A stretch of 64,000 nt of DNA, from positions 9,305,979 through 9,369,978 of the forward strand of contig OZ022596.1 of assembly GCA_963669155.1 (NCBI GenBank). The letters run 5' to 3'. Within the stretch, counting starts at the first letter, position 1, and each line of letters begins with the position of its first letter. A program made the translations under genes and the position numbers. Under the pieces are notes generated by a model that ran no database searches, was not told the origin of the DNA, and worked only from the letters and a program-made list of their open reading frames with translations. Shown one piece after another: positions 1-11,200 of the stretch. This DNA is from Arbacia lixula (taxonomy: Eukaryota; Echinodermata; Echinoidea; Arbacioida; Arbaciidae).

Positions 1-1000
1 AGTACAAGGATCTAACAAGTTCCAATCCAAAAGTAACACGCATACAGAGTATACACGTATGCAGTTAATACGCAGAAATTTGTCCGATTTTACGCAGTTG
101 TTCCAAAATGCTCCGTAACATTATTGGTCCGGAGATGACCATAGATGTGACAATGTTCAACATCCATACATGTTTTGAAAAGCGAGAGAAATGCCAAAAA
201 CATAAGGCTAAATCAAAAGGAAATGTGTTGTACGGTTCTTGGATTACAATGATTTTAAAAAGTTTCAACCGAAGAGTAACACGCATCAAAATATCCGCGT
301 TTATAGAACGTATGCAGTATTTTGTCGGATTTTACGCTCGTTCTTCCAAAATGTGACATTATGTTATTAGTCAGTAGATGACTATAAGCGTGATAATATA
401 TAACATCAATATATGTTTTGAAAGGTGGAAGAAATGCCGAAATCACCAGAACATGTCGGAAAGTAATATGTTGTATGGTTCTTGAAGTACAAGGATCTAA
501 ACAGTTTTAAGCAGAAAGTAACACGCATACAGAATATACACATGTGCAGTTAATAGGCAACATTTTGTCTAATTTCACGCAGTTTTCCCGAAATGCTCCG
601 TTACATTATTGGTCAGGAGATAAGCATAGGTGTAACAATATGTAACATCCATATATGTTTTGAAAAGTGGAAGAAATGCCAAAAACATAAGGTTAAATCA
701 AAAGGAAATATGGGGTATGGTTCTTGGATTACAAGGCTTTAAAACGTTTCAACCAAAAAGTAGCACGTATCCAGAATATACGCGTGTACAGGACGTAAGC
801 AGTATTTTGCACGACTTTACGTGCATTCTTCCAAAACACTACGCTCTATTATTGGTCAGGAGATGGCCATTAGCGTGACCAAATGTCACATTCTTATATG
901 TTTTGAAAAGCTTGAGAGATGCCAAACACAGCAAACTAAGTTTGAAATAAATATTTGGAATGGTTTGTGAACTACAAGAATTGAAACAGTTTTAACCGAA
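1..1000. repeat. Tandem satellite, about 242-bp unit, four copies plus a partial fifth
   Basis: Related stretches begin near 1, 243, 486, 727 and 969. Each starts with a TACAAGGATCTAA-like motif and contains the shared words AACACGCAT, TTTTACGC and ACATTATTGGTCAGGAGATG, ending with ATATGTTTTGAAAAG. The spacing of about 242 bp is steady, so this is the end of a satellite array cut by the window edge. Short open frames here are by-products of the repeat. Confidence 0.85.
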
Positions 1001-1475
1001 AAAGAGCACAAAAAACAAACAAAAGTGTTGCATTTTGCTGACGTCGTCGCGACATGTCGTCGTCGTCGACGTTGCCCACAGACCTGCCATTGCCAAAACA
1101 AGTAAATGATGATGTTGCAAATTTACTAGGCAACCAAACTATACCAATCAAGTTTGATAATTGGGCATAAAAAAATGTGTGTTAACACCTTTGTTATGAT
1201 GGTACCATGTATTATATTCCGACCATTTTTGAAAAAAGGCTTTCCGGCAGTGACGTCATATTTGTGGTGATTTGGGGGGAAAAGCATCGGGTACACCTTG
1301 CCAGCAAAACATTTTTGTGATGTCTAGGGTATATCCTTTCGACCTATGGGGTCAGTTGTTCCGGCCCTTTTCTCATGAATAAATCTTCTGGGCTCCCGGA
1401 CTAATCCTGTACTGCGCATGTGCATGAGTGGTATGGACACATTCAAATTTCAGCGCCAGCCGTCGTCTTCTAAAA
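1001..1475. other. Intergenic stretch without a recognisable gene
   Basis: Only a short GTC/GAC-rich palindrome near 1,036-1,065 stands out. The sequence just before 1,476 could be a promoter or 5' UTR for the candidate signal-peptide exon, but no clear TATA box is visible. Confidence 0.4.
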
Positions 1476-1539
1476 ATGAACGAACTGGGGTTTAGGATAT
1501 TCTTCATTTGTTATCTTCTACATGGCCAAACAATCCAAG
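1476..1539 (+). CDS. Candidate first exon encoding a signal peptide
   Basis: An ATG at 1,476 opens 21 codons (MNELGFRIFFICYLLHG, then QTIQ) with a hydrophobic core like a secretory signal. It ends in phase 1 at a good donor (CCAAG, then GTAAGA at 1,540). Signal-peptide exons ending in phase 1 are typical of secreted or Ig-type metazoan genes. No matching second exon was identified. It might belong to an unrecognised gene, or to an N-terminus of the beta-lactamase-fold gene starting at 8,083, but an intermediate exon would be needed. A chance ORF cannot be excluded. Confidence 0.3.
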
Positions 1540-1763
1540 GTAAGACATCATGGTATTAACTAGCATTTTTATCAAATAACTTTGAATATATTATGTTCTT
1601 ACAAAGTCAAAGATGCCAATTAACACAACAGGGTTTTTGTGTGAATGTACTGTCATGACTGTGCCTAGTGTATGTGGTCCCATGTGTCAATATTGGTGTT
1701 ATGTTGTGAGCTGTGCGGGGAGTAAAACTATACTATCAATGCACTTTTGTTCTTTTTAAACTA

Positions 1764-2100
1764 CAACTCTAAACCTAACCCTTACTCTAACAGACAAGCC
1801 TAGGTCTGATTTGTGAGTTTGATTCATGCGAAAAGGTGATTTCTAAGTCACTTCCCGTCAACAAAAAATCAGCATCTACCATAAATTATTTGACAATCCC
1901 GTACAATAGGGTACCAGGGTATCCCACTAATTTTATGAATTCTAACCCTCTAAACCTAACCCTGACCCTAACCCTAACCCTAAACCTAATTTTAAACCTA
2001 ACCCTGACCCTAACTCTAAACCTAGACAAAATTTTTGATGCTTAATTCATCCAAAAAAGTGATTTCTCGGTCACTTTCTGCCGACGACAATCAGTATTGC
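1764..2100. repeat. Degenerate telomere-like CCCTAA repeats with duplicated flanks
   Basis: Between 1,940 and 2,030 the sequence is a run of CTAACCCTGACC and CCTAAACCTAA variants, and a shorter run lies at 1,764-1,795. Both are followed by a related segment (GTGATTTCT...GTCACTT...ATCAG, at about 1,840 and 2,058), so the telomere-like tract lies within a local duplication. An open frame of alternating Leu, Asn and Thr across it is low-complexity and not a gene. Confidence 0.7.
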
Positions 2101-2971
2101 AGCGTTCCCATGCATGCATTACATGTGTGATACTGCCTGGTTTTCTGTTGTATTGTACATGTATATCATGTAAATTCATGCAAGGGCATGAAGGGGAGCA
2201 CTGTCACTGGCACTTTTATGGTGACTTGGTGATGGAGGAAAAAAAGAAATCTGTTGTTTGCTGGTTAATATGTTTTCATGTCGATGTGGACTCTGAAAAG
2301 CAGAATTTTATTTTCTTAGAATTTAGGCTATGAATGATGCGGCCCCCATGTTTTCTTTTGAATATTTACATACCAAGGTAAACAGGTAAAATACTAAAAT
2401 ACTTTAAAATAGTTTTGTTTTATTAAAGATTGACATTAAACTTTCAGAGAAATTGCGCTTCAAATATCGCGCGGTAAAACGTTGCACATTCACATCACTT
2501 AACCTTGAAACCGGCCCCTACGGATAATGTGCTATATCTCCGTCAATCTGATGAGTACAGTGCTGATATTTCAGCAATATTGCGTCTCGATCACACTCGT
2601 TCCAGTGCAGTGAAAACTTGACGGGTAAGTTTCGGTGATCGACAAGAAAATCATGGAAGCACAAATGCAAGTTGAAAAAAAGATATTTCAAAGGAAAATG
2701 TGCAATTGTCAAATATGTGCACATTTTGTCTAATTTTGCTTCTGAAAATCATGCATTTTGTTAACTAATGCGTAAATACACAAATCACGCATCAAAGCTT
2801 CAATAACGTGCACTGAGCAGAAATACGCTAGGGCCGGTTTCAAGGGTATGGGCCGGTTTGTGGACCACTCACTCTACCCTAATAAATGTTCCATGGAAGT
2901 TGGAACTACATCATGTAGGCCTGAACAATGGGGATTGCCAAGTGAACTTGTTTTTTATTGTATTTTCTCAG

Positions 2972-3109
2972 AGCACACATTCACAGCTACACATCCCCGA
3001 AAAGGAAAAGGAGGGAGGCTAGCCACCACAAAGATGAAGGATGCACACTTCATGTCTCTATAGCTGCGTCAGGGACCTTATTATCTGTCCATGTCCTGGA
3101 AGAATACAG
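2972..3109 (+). CDS. Possible internal exon, function unknown
   Basis: The stretch is bounded by an acceptor (TTTTCTCAG at 2,963-2,971) and a donor (ATACAG, then GTAAAT at 3,110). One frame, phase 2 to phase 2, is open for all 138 nt and ends in a moderately hydrophobic segment (CTLHVSIAASG...VHVLEEYR). There is no family match that I recognise. The phase does not fit directly to the exon at 1,476. This is a weak candidate resting only on splice signals and frame. Confidence 0.2.
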
Positions 3110-3162
3110 GTAAATTTACCCGTAAATCATTTTTAATTCACTTTTCCATAGTCGATGCTGTG

Positions 3163-3243
3163 TATATTTTGTCCAGTTCGGCATGAAACACAATGCTTTA
3201 GCCTAAAAAGCATCATGTTTCATGTTGAAGTGGACAAAATATA
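3163..3243. repeat. 81-nt imperfect hairpin, pre-miRNA-like or a miniature element
   Basis: TATATTTTGTCCA at 3,163-3,175 pairs perfectly with TGGACAAAATATA at 3,231-3,243. Inside this, CATGAAACA pairs with TGTTTCATG and ATGCTTT with AAAGCAT, separated by small symmetrical internal loops, leaving a terminal loop of about 7 nt. Size and shape fit a microRNA precursor, but small palindromic transposon remnants can look the same. Confidence 0.45.
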
Positions 3244-5160
3244 AAAACTGCGGCTCCTTCCCCTTCTTCTCTTTCCCTTTCCCTATGCCAATTCCTTAGA
3301 GCTGGAGTGTATGAGCCTTAGGAGGCATGAATTTTTGTAAGTCATACTGCACAGTACAGTACAAGTTCATAGTGAAGAAATGAAGGAACCCATGTATGGG
3401 TGGACTACTCTATACACAATTAAAAAATGGGACTTTTCATTGTGATACACATATGAGCATACACAGGCGAAGATTCCTTTGCCTCCAAAACAGAAATCTG
3501 CTCTTAACAGCATTAAAACATGTTGCACTGACGTCTATGTGAACACAACAGATCACATGTTTGGTGTCTCCTTGTGTCTACCCTGCTTGGTTACGGGTTT
3601 TTTTGAAACAAGAAAAAAATTGAATAATGGAGGTTGCCTATACGACAGAACTCTCCAGAATGTCATAACATTTGTAATTGGGAGACATTTATCTTTCACA
3701 GTATGCAGTTTTACGAATCTCACCTGATAGTTGTTTTCTTCAAGATTGGATTCTTCCAAAGGTTTCATTAACTAGGTTAAGAGTGATCGAAAGAAATTAG
3801 TGGCTTGTAAAATATTTCTTGTAGATTTTTCTTTTACAAACAGTTCATTGTTGTCTTTGTATTTTTTAATCATTTCTTTCATACAGATCCTGAATATAGG
3901 GAACTGACTGGCAACATAGGCTGTCGCGAGGAAAGACCGCAGGATTGCAGGAATTTCAATGCCAAGCAGGTTTCCGGATGTGTCATGAATTATCATTCTT
4001 GTAATAATCCTGTGAATATTTAATGAGATATTCTCTTTGGAAACATTTGGCCCTAAAAATGTGTGCGCATCAGATGATTACTTCAAAACATAACAATGAC
4101 CGTGGTGTGTCACATTTGTCAATCCACTAGCAACCACCATTACAGTGTCACTAATAATGCATTAAGCTTCTGGCAGAAAAGAATTTGTGGGTTGACATGT
4201 GTGATGCACAATGGACATTAATGTCTTCTGCATTCATTATCTGATACACCTACATTTTTAAATCCAAATTTGTCCGAAAGTGAAAATCTCATTCAGGCGC
4301 GTATGCAGCCTTTGTCGTTTAGTTTCCTTCTTTTTTTTTTTTTTTGCTTTTTTTTTTTTGCTTGTCTTCGCAGAATCTGCCAAGAGGATTTCAATAGAAC
4401 CGGACAACAAATATGTTTTTCATAGTTTGTTTAAAGTGAGATTTATATCATTGAGTTTTCATTTGCATAGTATATTAGCTGTAATAGTGTAGTCTTCAAA
4501 GAATAGATAAGGAGTACAGCTAGTCCTCGCCTGTTATTACCTCGCTATAATGAAATTTCGCTACACTGAACACAGACACATGTGAAAATATTTGAAAGCA
4601 GGACTAGGAGAACTGCATTGTTATAATGAGATCTGGTATCAGTGCTCGTTATGAGGAGGGAGGTGGGGGGGGGGGGGGGGACACTGTGATGAATGAGCAA
4701 ACATGTACATGTGCTGTATTGTGCACGAACTTGAAATTGGGATGGGCCCAACTGAGAAAATGGCCTTGTTCTCACAAAATCTGTGCTCTTTTTAACAAGA
4801 GGGGACTGTTTTTCAGTCCCGGTATACAGTTTAGTTTGTTGACATATATGCTTTTATATATGGTACTGCTGTGTGAAATTCCTATGTGATACATCATCAT
4901 CACACAGCAGTCACACTGCTTTACCGAAGCGCTACCTCATCATAATACCACATATCAATACTACATTCGTAAAGGAACTTGTTCTGTCATCTTTTAATAA
5001 AAGAAAAACAAATATGAAATATGTTTTAATTCATACATGGATATATACTTGTATCAGAAAGCTATGATACAATAAAAGCATGCCATCATTCACTGAATAC
5101 TTTGGTTTAAACTTTGTTTGTACATGTACTCACACATATTATTACAGAGTAGATCAATGT
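3244..5160. other. Intergenic stretch, no gene seen
   Basis: AT-rich sequence with homopolymers (T runs at 4,330-4,360, a G run at 4,666-4,680). Open frames are short and lack family resemblance or paired splice signals. I see no RNA gene or clear transposon ends. Confidence 0.4.
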
Positions 5161-5174
5161 AAGATGTATTGTAG

Positions 5175-5690
5175 GTCAATGGTGGAAAGTGAATTGTATG
5201 TAGTGAATGGTATTTCAATGGTGAATAAAGCCAATGGTATTTCATTGGTGGGTAGCGAATGGTATGTCAGTGGTTGGTGTATGGTATTTCAATGGTGGAA
5301 AGCCAATGGTATGTCAGTGGTGGGTGTATGGTATCTCAGTGGTGAATGGTAGGCCAATGGTATGTCAATGGTGGATAGTGAATGGTAGGCCAATGGTATG
5401 TCAATGGTGGATGGTGAATGGTATGCCAGTGGTGGATGGTGGGCCAATGGTGGATACCAATGGTAGCTACCATTGGTATCCACCATTGGCGAACTACCAT
5501 TGGTTTACCATTGAAATACCATTGAACTACCATTGGTATGCAAATTAGGGTTCCAATTATTTAAATTAGTTCTAATGGTGTCCCATTGGTATTTCAATAG
5601 TATTTCAATGGTGGTTCCAATGGTATTTCAATGGTATTTCAATGGTGGTTCCAATGGTATTTCAATGGTATACCATTGAGATATTTCTGT
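5175..5690. repeat. Minisatellite built on CAATGGTAT/ATACCATTG words, with an inverted section
   Basis: From about 5,175 to 5,460 words such as CAATGGTATGTCAATGGTGG repeat every 10 to 20 bases. From 5,465 to 5,535 the same words run inverted (CTACCATTGGTATCCACCATTGG), so the array can fold on itself. From 5,570 to 5,690 the direct orientation returns. The open frames in several phases (rich in W, V, G and H, Y) are consequences of the repeat. Confidence 0.85.
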
Positions 5691-5699
5691 AAGGGTACA

Positions 5700-5822
5700 G
5701 TGTGTGTGTGTGTGTAGGGGGGTGTATGTGAGGGAGAGAGAGATTGTGAAAGTGGGAGAAAAAGTGAGAGAAAGTTGAGAGAGAGAGAGAGACATGGGGA
5801 GAGAGAGAGAGAGAGAGAGAGA
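5700..5822. repeat. GT then GA microsatellite
   Basis: A GT run near 5,700-5,716 is followed by GAGA-rich blocks to 5,822. Confidence 0.85.
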
Positions 5823-5894
5823 ATGAGAGTGGTCGCGAGGGAGTGATCGAGAGAGCTGCATGGTTGCAATAGGAGCTACATGCACCGGAACGGT

Positions 5895-5990
5895 AGTTTT
5901 AAAAGGATAATCCACCCTTGAATTAGGTTGGTTTCAATAAAAGCAGAACCCCCAGAATTTCGTAGTTACAGAGAAATCGAAAAAGTATAA
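5895..5990. mobile_element. Fragment of the palindromic miniature element family
   Basis: The words GGATAATCCACCCTTGAATT and GGTTTCAATAAAAGCAGAA match one end of the palindromic elements at 7,553-8,004 and 25,203-25,686. The inverted second half is absent, so this is a broken copy. Confidence 0.55.
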
Positions 5991-6171
5991 AGAACAATGA
6001 ACACACAAACACCCGTGAAGCAAACGAATATAATATAAAAAAAAATGCATGAACAAAAGAAATACGAATCTTACGGCAAATATACTTTCTCGTGAATATC
6101 AATAATCAGACCGAAAGGTACTATTGTTTTCATGTTATCTTGTTATCGTGTCTTCATTCGCTCGCTAGAAA

Positions 6172-6240
6172 TAGCCTGATCAGTAAAGTCGCTGCCGGGA
6201 AAGCATGAAGATTAGAGGTTCAAGTCCGTCTGGTTTCCAG
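6172..6240 (+). repeat. tRNA-like sequence (SINE head or tRNA pseudogene)
   Basis: A perfect Pol III B box (GGTTCAAGTCC, 6,217-6,227) follows an A-box-like stretch (TAGCCTGATCAGTAAAG). The spacing suits a tRNA, but I could not draw a convincing acceptor stem. It is most likely a tRNA-derived repeat and not a working tRNA gene. Confidence 0.4.
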
Positions 6241-7552
6241 ATCCCCCTATTTATTTTAAAGAAGGAACACGCTATACTTCTGCAGGGTGTATGCCTAACA
6301 TTTCTTTTCAAAATTGACTGAAAAGGAAGAGCCCATGTAGACATTTTCCAGAGGCCTGGCATATACCTTAGTCTCGTTCACAAACACAGTGGTATGTTCT
6401 TGTTTTCAAAAGTCCTTTCATACCGTAGCTCATTGAATTAGCAAGCTCTTCTTCCAAAAGAAAAAAAATATGTCTCGTTCTTTAATACCCGCTGGCTCAA
6501 TTACATTATTCTGTGTGTGTGTTTGTGTGTATGTGTGTTTTATGATTGCACTCCTGAATATAGAAATGGAAAAGGTAGGGATATTGAATGGTAGGGTAAC
6601 GCAACGTAGAATGGGTGTCATGGCGCACCAAATGATGAAGTCCCTCTTGGAAAACATCTTTGAGAACATATATAGTAAGCTACTTACAGATAAATCTATA
6701 AGCAAAGAACCAATTGAGTCAGCTAGTCTCTGTAGTATTAGCCCAAATTCATGAAATTCATTTTTACTGATAGACATTTGTTTATGTTATTTTTTGCTCT
6801 AAATAGTAAAATAAAGCGACATAAGCATGGTAAAAGACGAATTTAGGTATGGTATGAAGCTAGATTTCGTTCCAGTCTGTGGCCTGCTGATTTCGTAACC
6901 CTTTGAGTGCCAAAAAAGACGCCAATGATACGCCAATGCCATATAAAGAGTTATACACTGAACGCACGATATCTCGTCTGGACAGATCTACCTGTATGTT
7001 GATTTAAGTACATTAGCACAAACATGATCATATGTCACAGTCTAGAACATTGTGTATAGAGTACAGATCAAAGTGTTATTTAACGATATTTCTGTTTGAA
7101 GTTGGAGCGCTGTGATGGTATCACCTAGTGCTATGTTGCTCGACGTTTCGGACACTGAATCCGAGTCAGAATGTAAAACATTTGACAAGGTGTCGATTCT
7201 TTTCGGTCCCGAAGTCAGAGGACTCGACTTTACAGACGACAACACTGGTGTATGCGCTTTCAATGGCGATGTCAACATAATAAGACCCACTAACTGTTCA
7301 ACCAGTAAAATCGCTGTACAGATCTCCTTGTAGAAAATGACCGCTCAATGGAAACACAACATGCCAGCTCAATGAGCAGATGATCTTTATAAGTACCGGT
7401 TGCACTAAACTCTCGTTCGCCTTTGATGTAGTCTGGTCAAGTATTATACACGTACCCTTAAGAACAACGGTATGTCTAACACGCAAACTTTAAAATAAAG
7501 AATTTCAGATATACACTGAGGAAATTAAGCAGCACATGTTGACCATGTTGAC
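6241..7552. other. Intergenic stretch with unassigned ORFs
   Basis: Two overlapping opposite-strand ORFs lie at 6,430-6,777, and another pair at 7,042-7,333. The second pair is less AT-rich and open on both strands, which may reflect a decayed coding or transposon piece. No family or splice structure was recognised, and none of it resembles the missing 5' exon of the downstream gene. Confidence 0.3.
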
Positions 7553-8004
7553 TTAAAGGGATATTTCACTCTGAAATTAAGTTGCTTTTTATAAGAGCAG
7601 AATCGTGAAAGAAACATAATAATCAGTGAAGGTTTGATGAAAATCCGTCAAGGATAAGAAAGTAGCGGTTGTTTATTTTTTTTATTTTAAAACGTACGTC
7701 ACATGCGAGGTGCTGTCCTATATTATGTTGTGTATTTGATTTTTTTGAAAATGTTGATTTTCTCAAAAGGATATGCATCATTTAACATGTGCATTTGATA
7801 CATAATCATAAGCTCGTTTCTACACACACACCATTAATATAAAAACAGAAAGAAAGCTATTTATGACATCATACAACAATATCAAAAGATCATAACTGTT
7901 TTATTATTTGACGGATTTTCGTCGAACCTTCACTTATATATTTGTTCGTCTTTCTGCTTTTATTACAACCAACTTAATTTCAGGGTGGACTATTTATCCC
8001 TTCA
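7553..8004. mobile_element. Palindromic miniature element with TTAA-type left end
   Basis: The left end reads TTAAAGGGATATTTCACTCTG and the right end AGGGTGGACTATTTATCCCTT. The arms are complementary for some 200 bp (GAAGGTTTGATGAAAATCCG against CGGATTTTCGTCGAACCTTC). The target duplication is a clean TTAA only on the left; the right end reads TTCA. It lies just upstream of the first recognised exon of the beta-lactamase-fold gene. Confidence 0.7.
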
Positions 8005-8082
8005 ACTGGATCGGTAAACTTTCTACAAAGGTGCTCTCTGAAGCAGTTGTGTTTCAAAGTACCTGAACCTTATTTCTTTCAG

Positions 8083-8246
8083 AGAGAACTTCGAGTCGGG
8101 GCGAGAGGACTATCGGGGTGGCTCGGCGTTCGTGGCCTACCACAAGGGGAAGAAAGTGGTCGACGTCTGGGGCGGATATGCCGACCTGGACAGCAAGCAG
8201 GAATGGAAAAAGGAGACCATGGCTGTCGCCTTCTCCGCTACCAAAG
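8083..8246 (+). CDS. Beta-lactamase-fold gene, first recognised exon
   Basis: The acceptor is TTATTTCTTTCAG (ends 8,082) and the donor follows ACCAAAG. It encodes [13 protein letters not shown]...FSATK in frame, ending in phase 1 just after the catalytic SxxK. The incoming phase is 2 if the first AG is used and 1 if the AG at 8,083-8,084 is used. Confidence 0.9.
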
Positions 8247-11200
8247 GTATACTCACCATAAGTGTCGACTTCACCAGTTGCGACTTGACTAATTTGAATA
8301 GACCAGTTAAATTTCAACTGGTAATTGAAATGGGATTTGACCAGTTGATTGACCAGTAAAGTGAAAATGTCCACTTCTTCTTTTAAATGTCATCAGTACG
8401 ATAGGTGTTAATTCAAAGAATTAAATGTTTTTGCACGGTGACGCCTGGCGTTACGTCCAAAATCGAAAGGTTCCTATTATGTGACATACTCGTCGTGCTC
8501 GTTGTCGTATCATGTTACTCTTCGTGGTAATAAAGTAAGCAAGTAAAAGAGGACCATATTGTTGTCGATTCCCAGGGTTGGCCTGCATTTGTCTGGCCAT
8601 GCTGGTTGATCGAGGTCTGCTAGATTACGAGAAGCCCGTGGTTCACTACTGGCCAGAGTTTGCTACAAAGGGCAAAGGCAAGGACACCCTCACCGTCAGA
8701 CAGATGCTGGATCATAAAGTAAGCTTAACGCTTCATGTGCCACATGTGACCTTTGCTGAAGTAATACACACAAAACCCATAGAGCAGTAGGTTTTATGGC
8801 ACACATAGGGTTAACCGTTCGTTCGGGCACCGTTGTAATATGTCTACACCGCTGAATACGCACACATCCAAAATGAGCAATATTTATGGCAGTCTGTGAA
8901 TGAAAAGCGGAACAAACCCTTCGGCATCCACCACACCTGTTTGGATTTCGGTCAATGTAATGACGTATATTGACATACTTAACAGTGAATCAAAGCTTTG
9001 AAAGAGAAATCGTGTATTTTCCGGACATCAGAGATATCTGACATTCGTATGGAGCGTACAATTTAATTAAGTTCTAATCGAGCTATTGTAGTCGAGTCCA
9101 AACTCGAGACCGATTGGAGCAGTGCTTCTACCTGGACTCGACACTGAGTCATTGACATAATTGACACTCTGTACCAAAACGTATACACTCAACTCCCATA
9201 CAGTAACACTTTTCCATACCGCACTATGGGCAAGTCATCCCATAGCGTACCGCGTAGCGACACCTGATTTTTTTTTTTGCAGTCATGTCCACTTCCGGAC
9301 TTACACACCAGCACACTAGATGGTTAGCGGACATGACTGCAAACAACATTCGAATGGGCTGGGCAGTACATCGTGGGACGATTTTTTTGTCCTCAAGCGC
9401 GGTATGGAGAATGTGCAAGACATACAAAGGTTTAAAAAATAACTCTCTTTACCTGTAGGGCGGGCTGACCGTTGCCGCTCCTCCAGGCATTACGGTCGAA
9501 GACCTCCAGGATGTGGCGCACATGGGTGAGATTATGGCTAGGTCCGAGCCGCAGTGGGAGATAGACGGTATGACGCACGGCTACCACGTCTACACCTTCG
9601 GCCCGCTTGCAAACGAGCTGTTGCGTCGTGTTGACCCGCAACACCGCACACTTGGGCAGTTCTTCAAGGAGGAAATTGCAGAGCCATTTGGTGATTCTTT
9701 AACTTTTTACGGGCCATTGTTTATGCGCACAATCACCTAGACGTGGTAGATGGGCTATTTTATCAGTTTTTCTGTAGTACACGTAGCACAATTACAGGAC
9801 CATACAGTATGTCATTTCGGACCAATGCAGATGCCCATGGAGGGAAGTGATCAGGAATCAGTTTTTGAGTAATCATGATTTCAAACTATGTATTAACATA
9901 TCTGAATTTTCTCAAACGTTTACCGCACTTGTATTTCTGATTTGACAGCGTGTATTTGCTTCAATTTTCCCCATCGCATATAACTCTCTGAATCTGAAAG
10001 CGTGTGGCGCTCTAATTCTTTTTTACCTTTAATTCTTGGGATATGCATTTTCGGTCCACGAACATTCTGTAGCCATCGTCTTGCTTGTGCCTTTTCATTC
10101 TTTCATTAGTCTATCTACAATCAATGTTGAGGTTGTGAAAAACATCGCCGTGAGTGATTGGTGGTATTTTTTTCAAGTCCTTCGTCCATGTGTATGAAGA
10201 GGTACTAATATTACGAAGTTTACAAGGGTCGACATTACAGATTCTGTGCGTTATTGCGTGAATTGAATACGTATCAGTCTCTTACCGGAAGTATACGTCC
10301 CAAGAGCAATCGATCAAATATCAGATTGCAATGTGATAAAGCTTGATATCGGGTATATGCGAGAGGGAGAAATAACATTCAGTGTTTAATTTTCTTTTTA
10401 TTTGCAGGCATTGATTTCTTCATTGGTCTTCCTCTGACGGAGAACTACCGCGTGGCTAAACTATATGAAGTGGGCTTCTCCATGAAAACCTTAATGATAC
10501 CATCCATCCGACAGCTCTTGTGGTACAACATGCGTCACAACTACTTACGAGACGTCATGGACAATGCCCCAGTATTTACTGATGTGAGTTTTTTTTTCCC
10601 ACTTCCATCATGAACATGGCCGCATCTGCATATTCCTCTATAAGATCCATCTACTGGACTCCAGTGGCTAACATACATTCTCTTTCACCTGTCCGTCAAT
10701 CACGTTATTCTGACGGATCCCCAACTGCTATAACTCTCCTACCAACTCTCCTCAAGAAAATGAGCCATAATCTACTGAGGGGCATTTCATCAACATTTTT
10801 GGTCTGACAAGTTGTCTTTCTCCGACAGATACCATAGTAACAGTCAGCTGCTAGTGCCTCTCAGCCACTCAAAACCGAGGATCTCACTGAAGTTGTCAGC
10901 ACTGACTATTTGGTCAGTGCTGACAACTTTCATGAAATGCTCTACTGGTGTCTCTTCATTAGTGGGGCGGTAAAGCTCAAAATATTGGCCGGATTGTGCA
11001 TTTAATGACTAAAGCATGAAATTTTCACCACATCATCGTTATGATCTAAGCTTCGATTTAAGCTATGGAAGCACTTTGGACTTGACCTCTGGTGACCTCT
11101 GGTGACCTTGAAAGGTCATTGGCGTCAAAATCATGTTTTTTCCAATTCAGCACTAGCTAACTTCATTAAAATTATATATTTATTTGCTAAATGTCATCGT

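Noticed and set aside
5080..5548. ORFs of 90 and 104 codons with Trp/Val/Gly repeats
   Set aside because: They follow the minisatellite period and are open in several frames; no start context or family resemblance.
6430..6777. Overlapping ORFs of 94 (+) and 115 (-) codons
   Set aside because: Open on both strands across a GT run, hydrophobic on one strand; no domain, splice site or homologue recognised.
7112..7333. 73-codon ORF as the missing 5' exon of the beta-lactamase-fold gene
   Set aside because: No signal or anchor segment, no suitable donor in the needed phase, and no resemblance to the family N-terminus.
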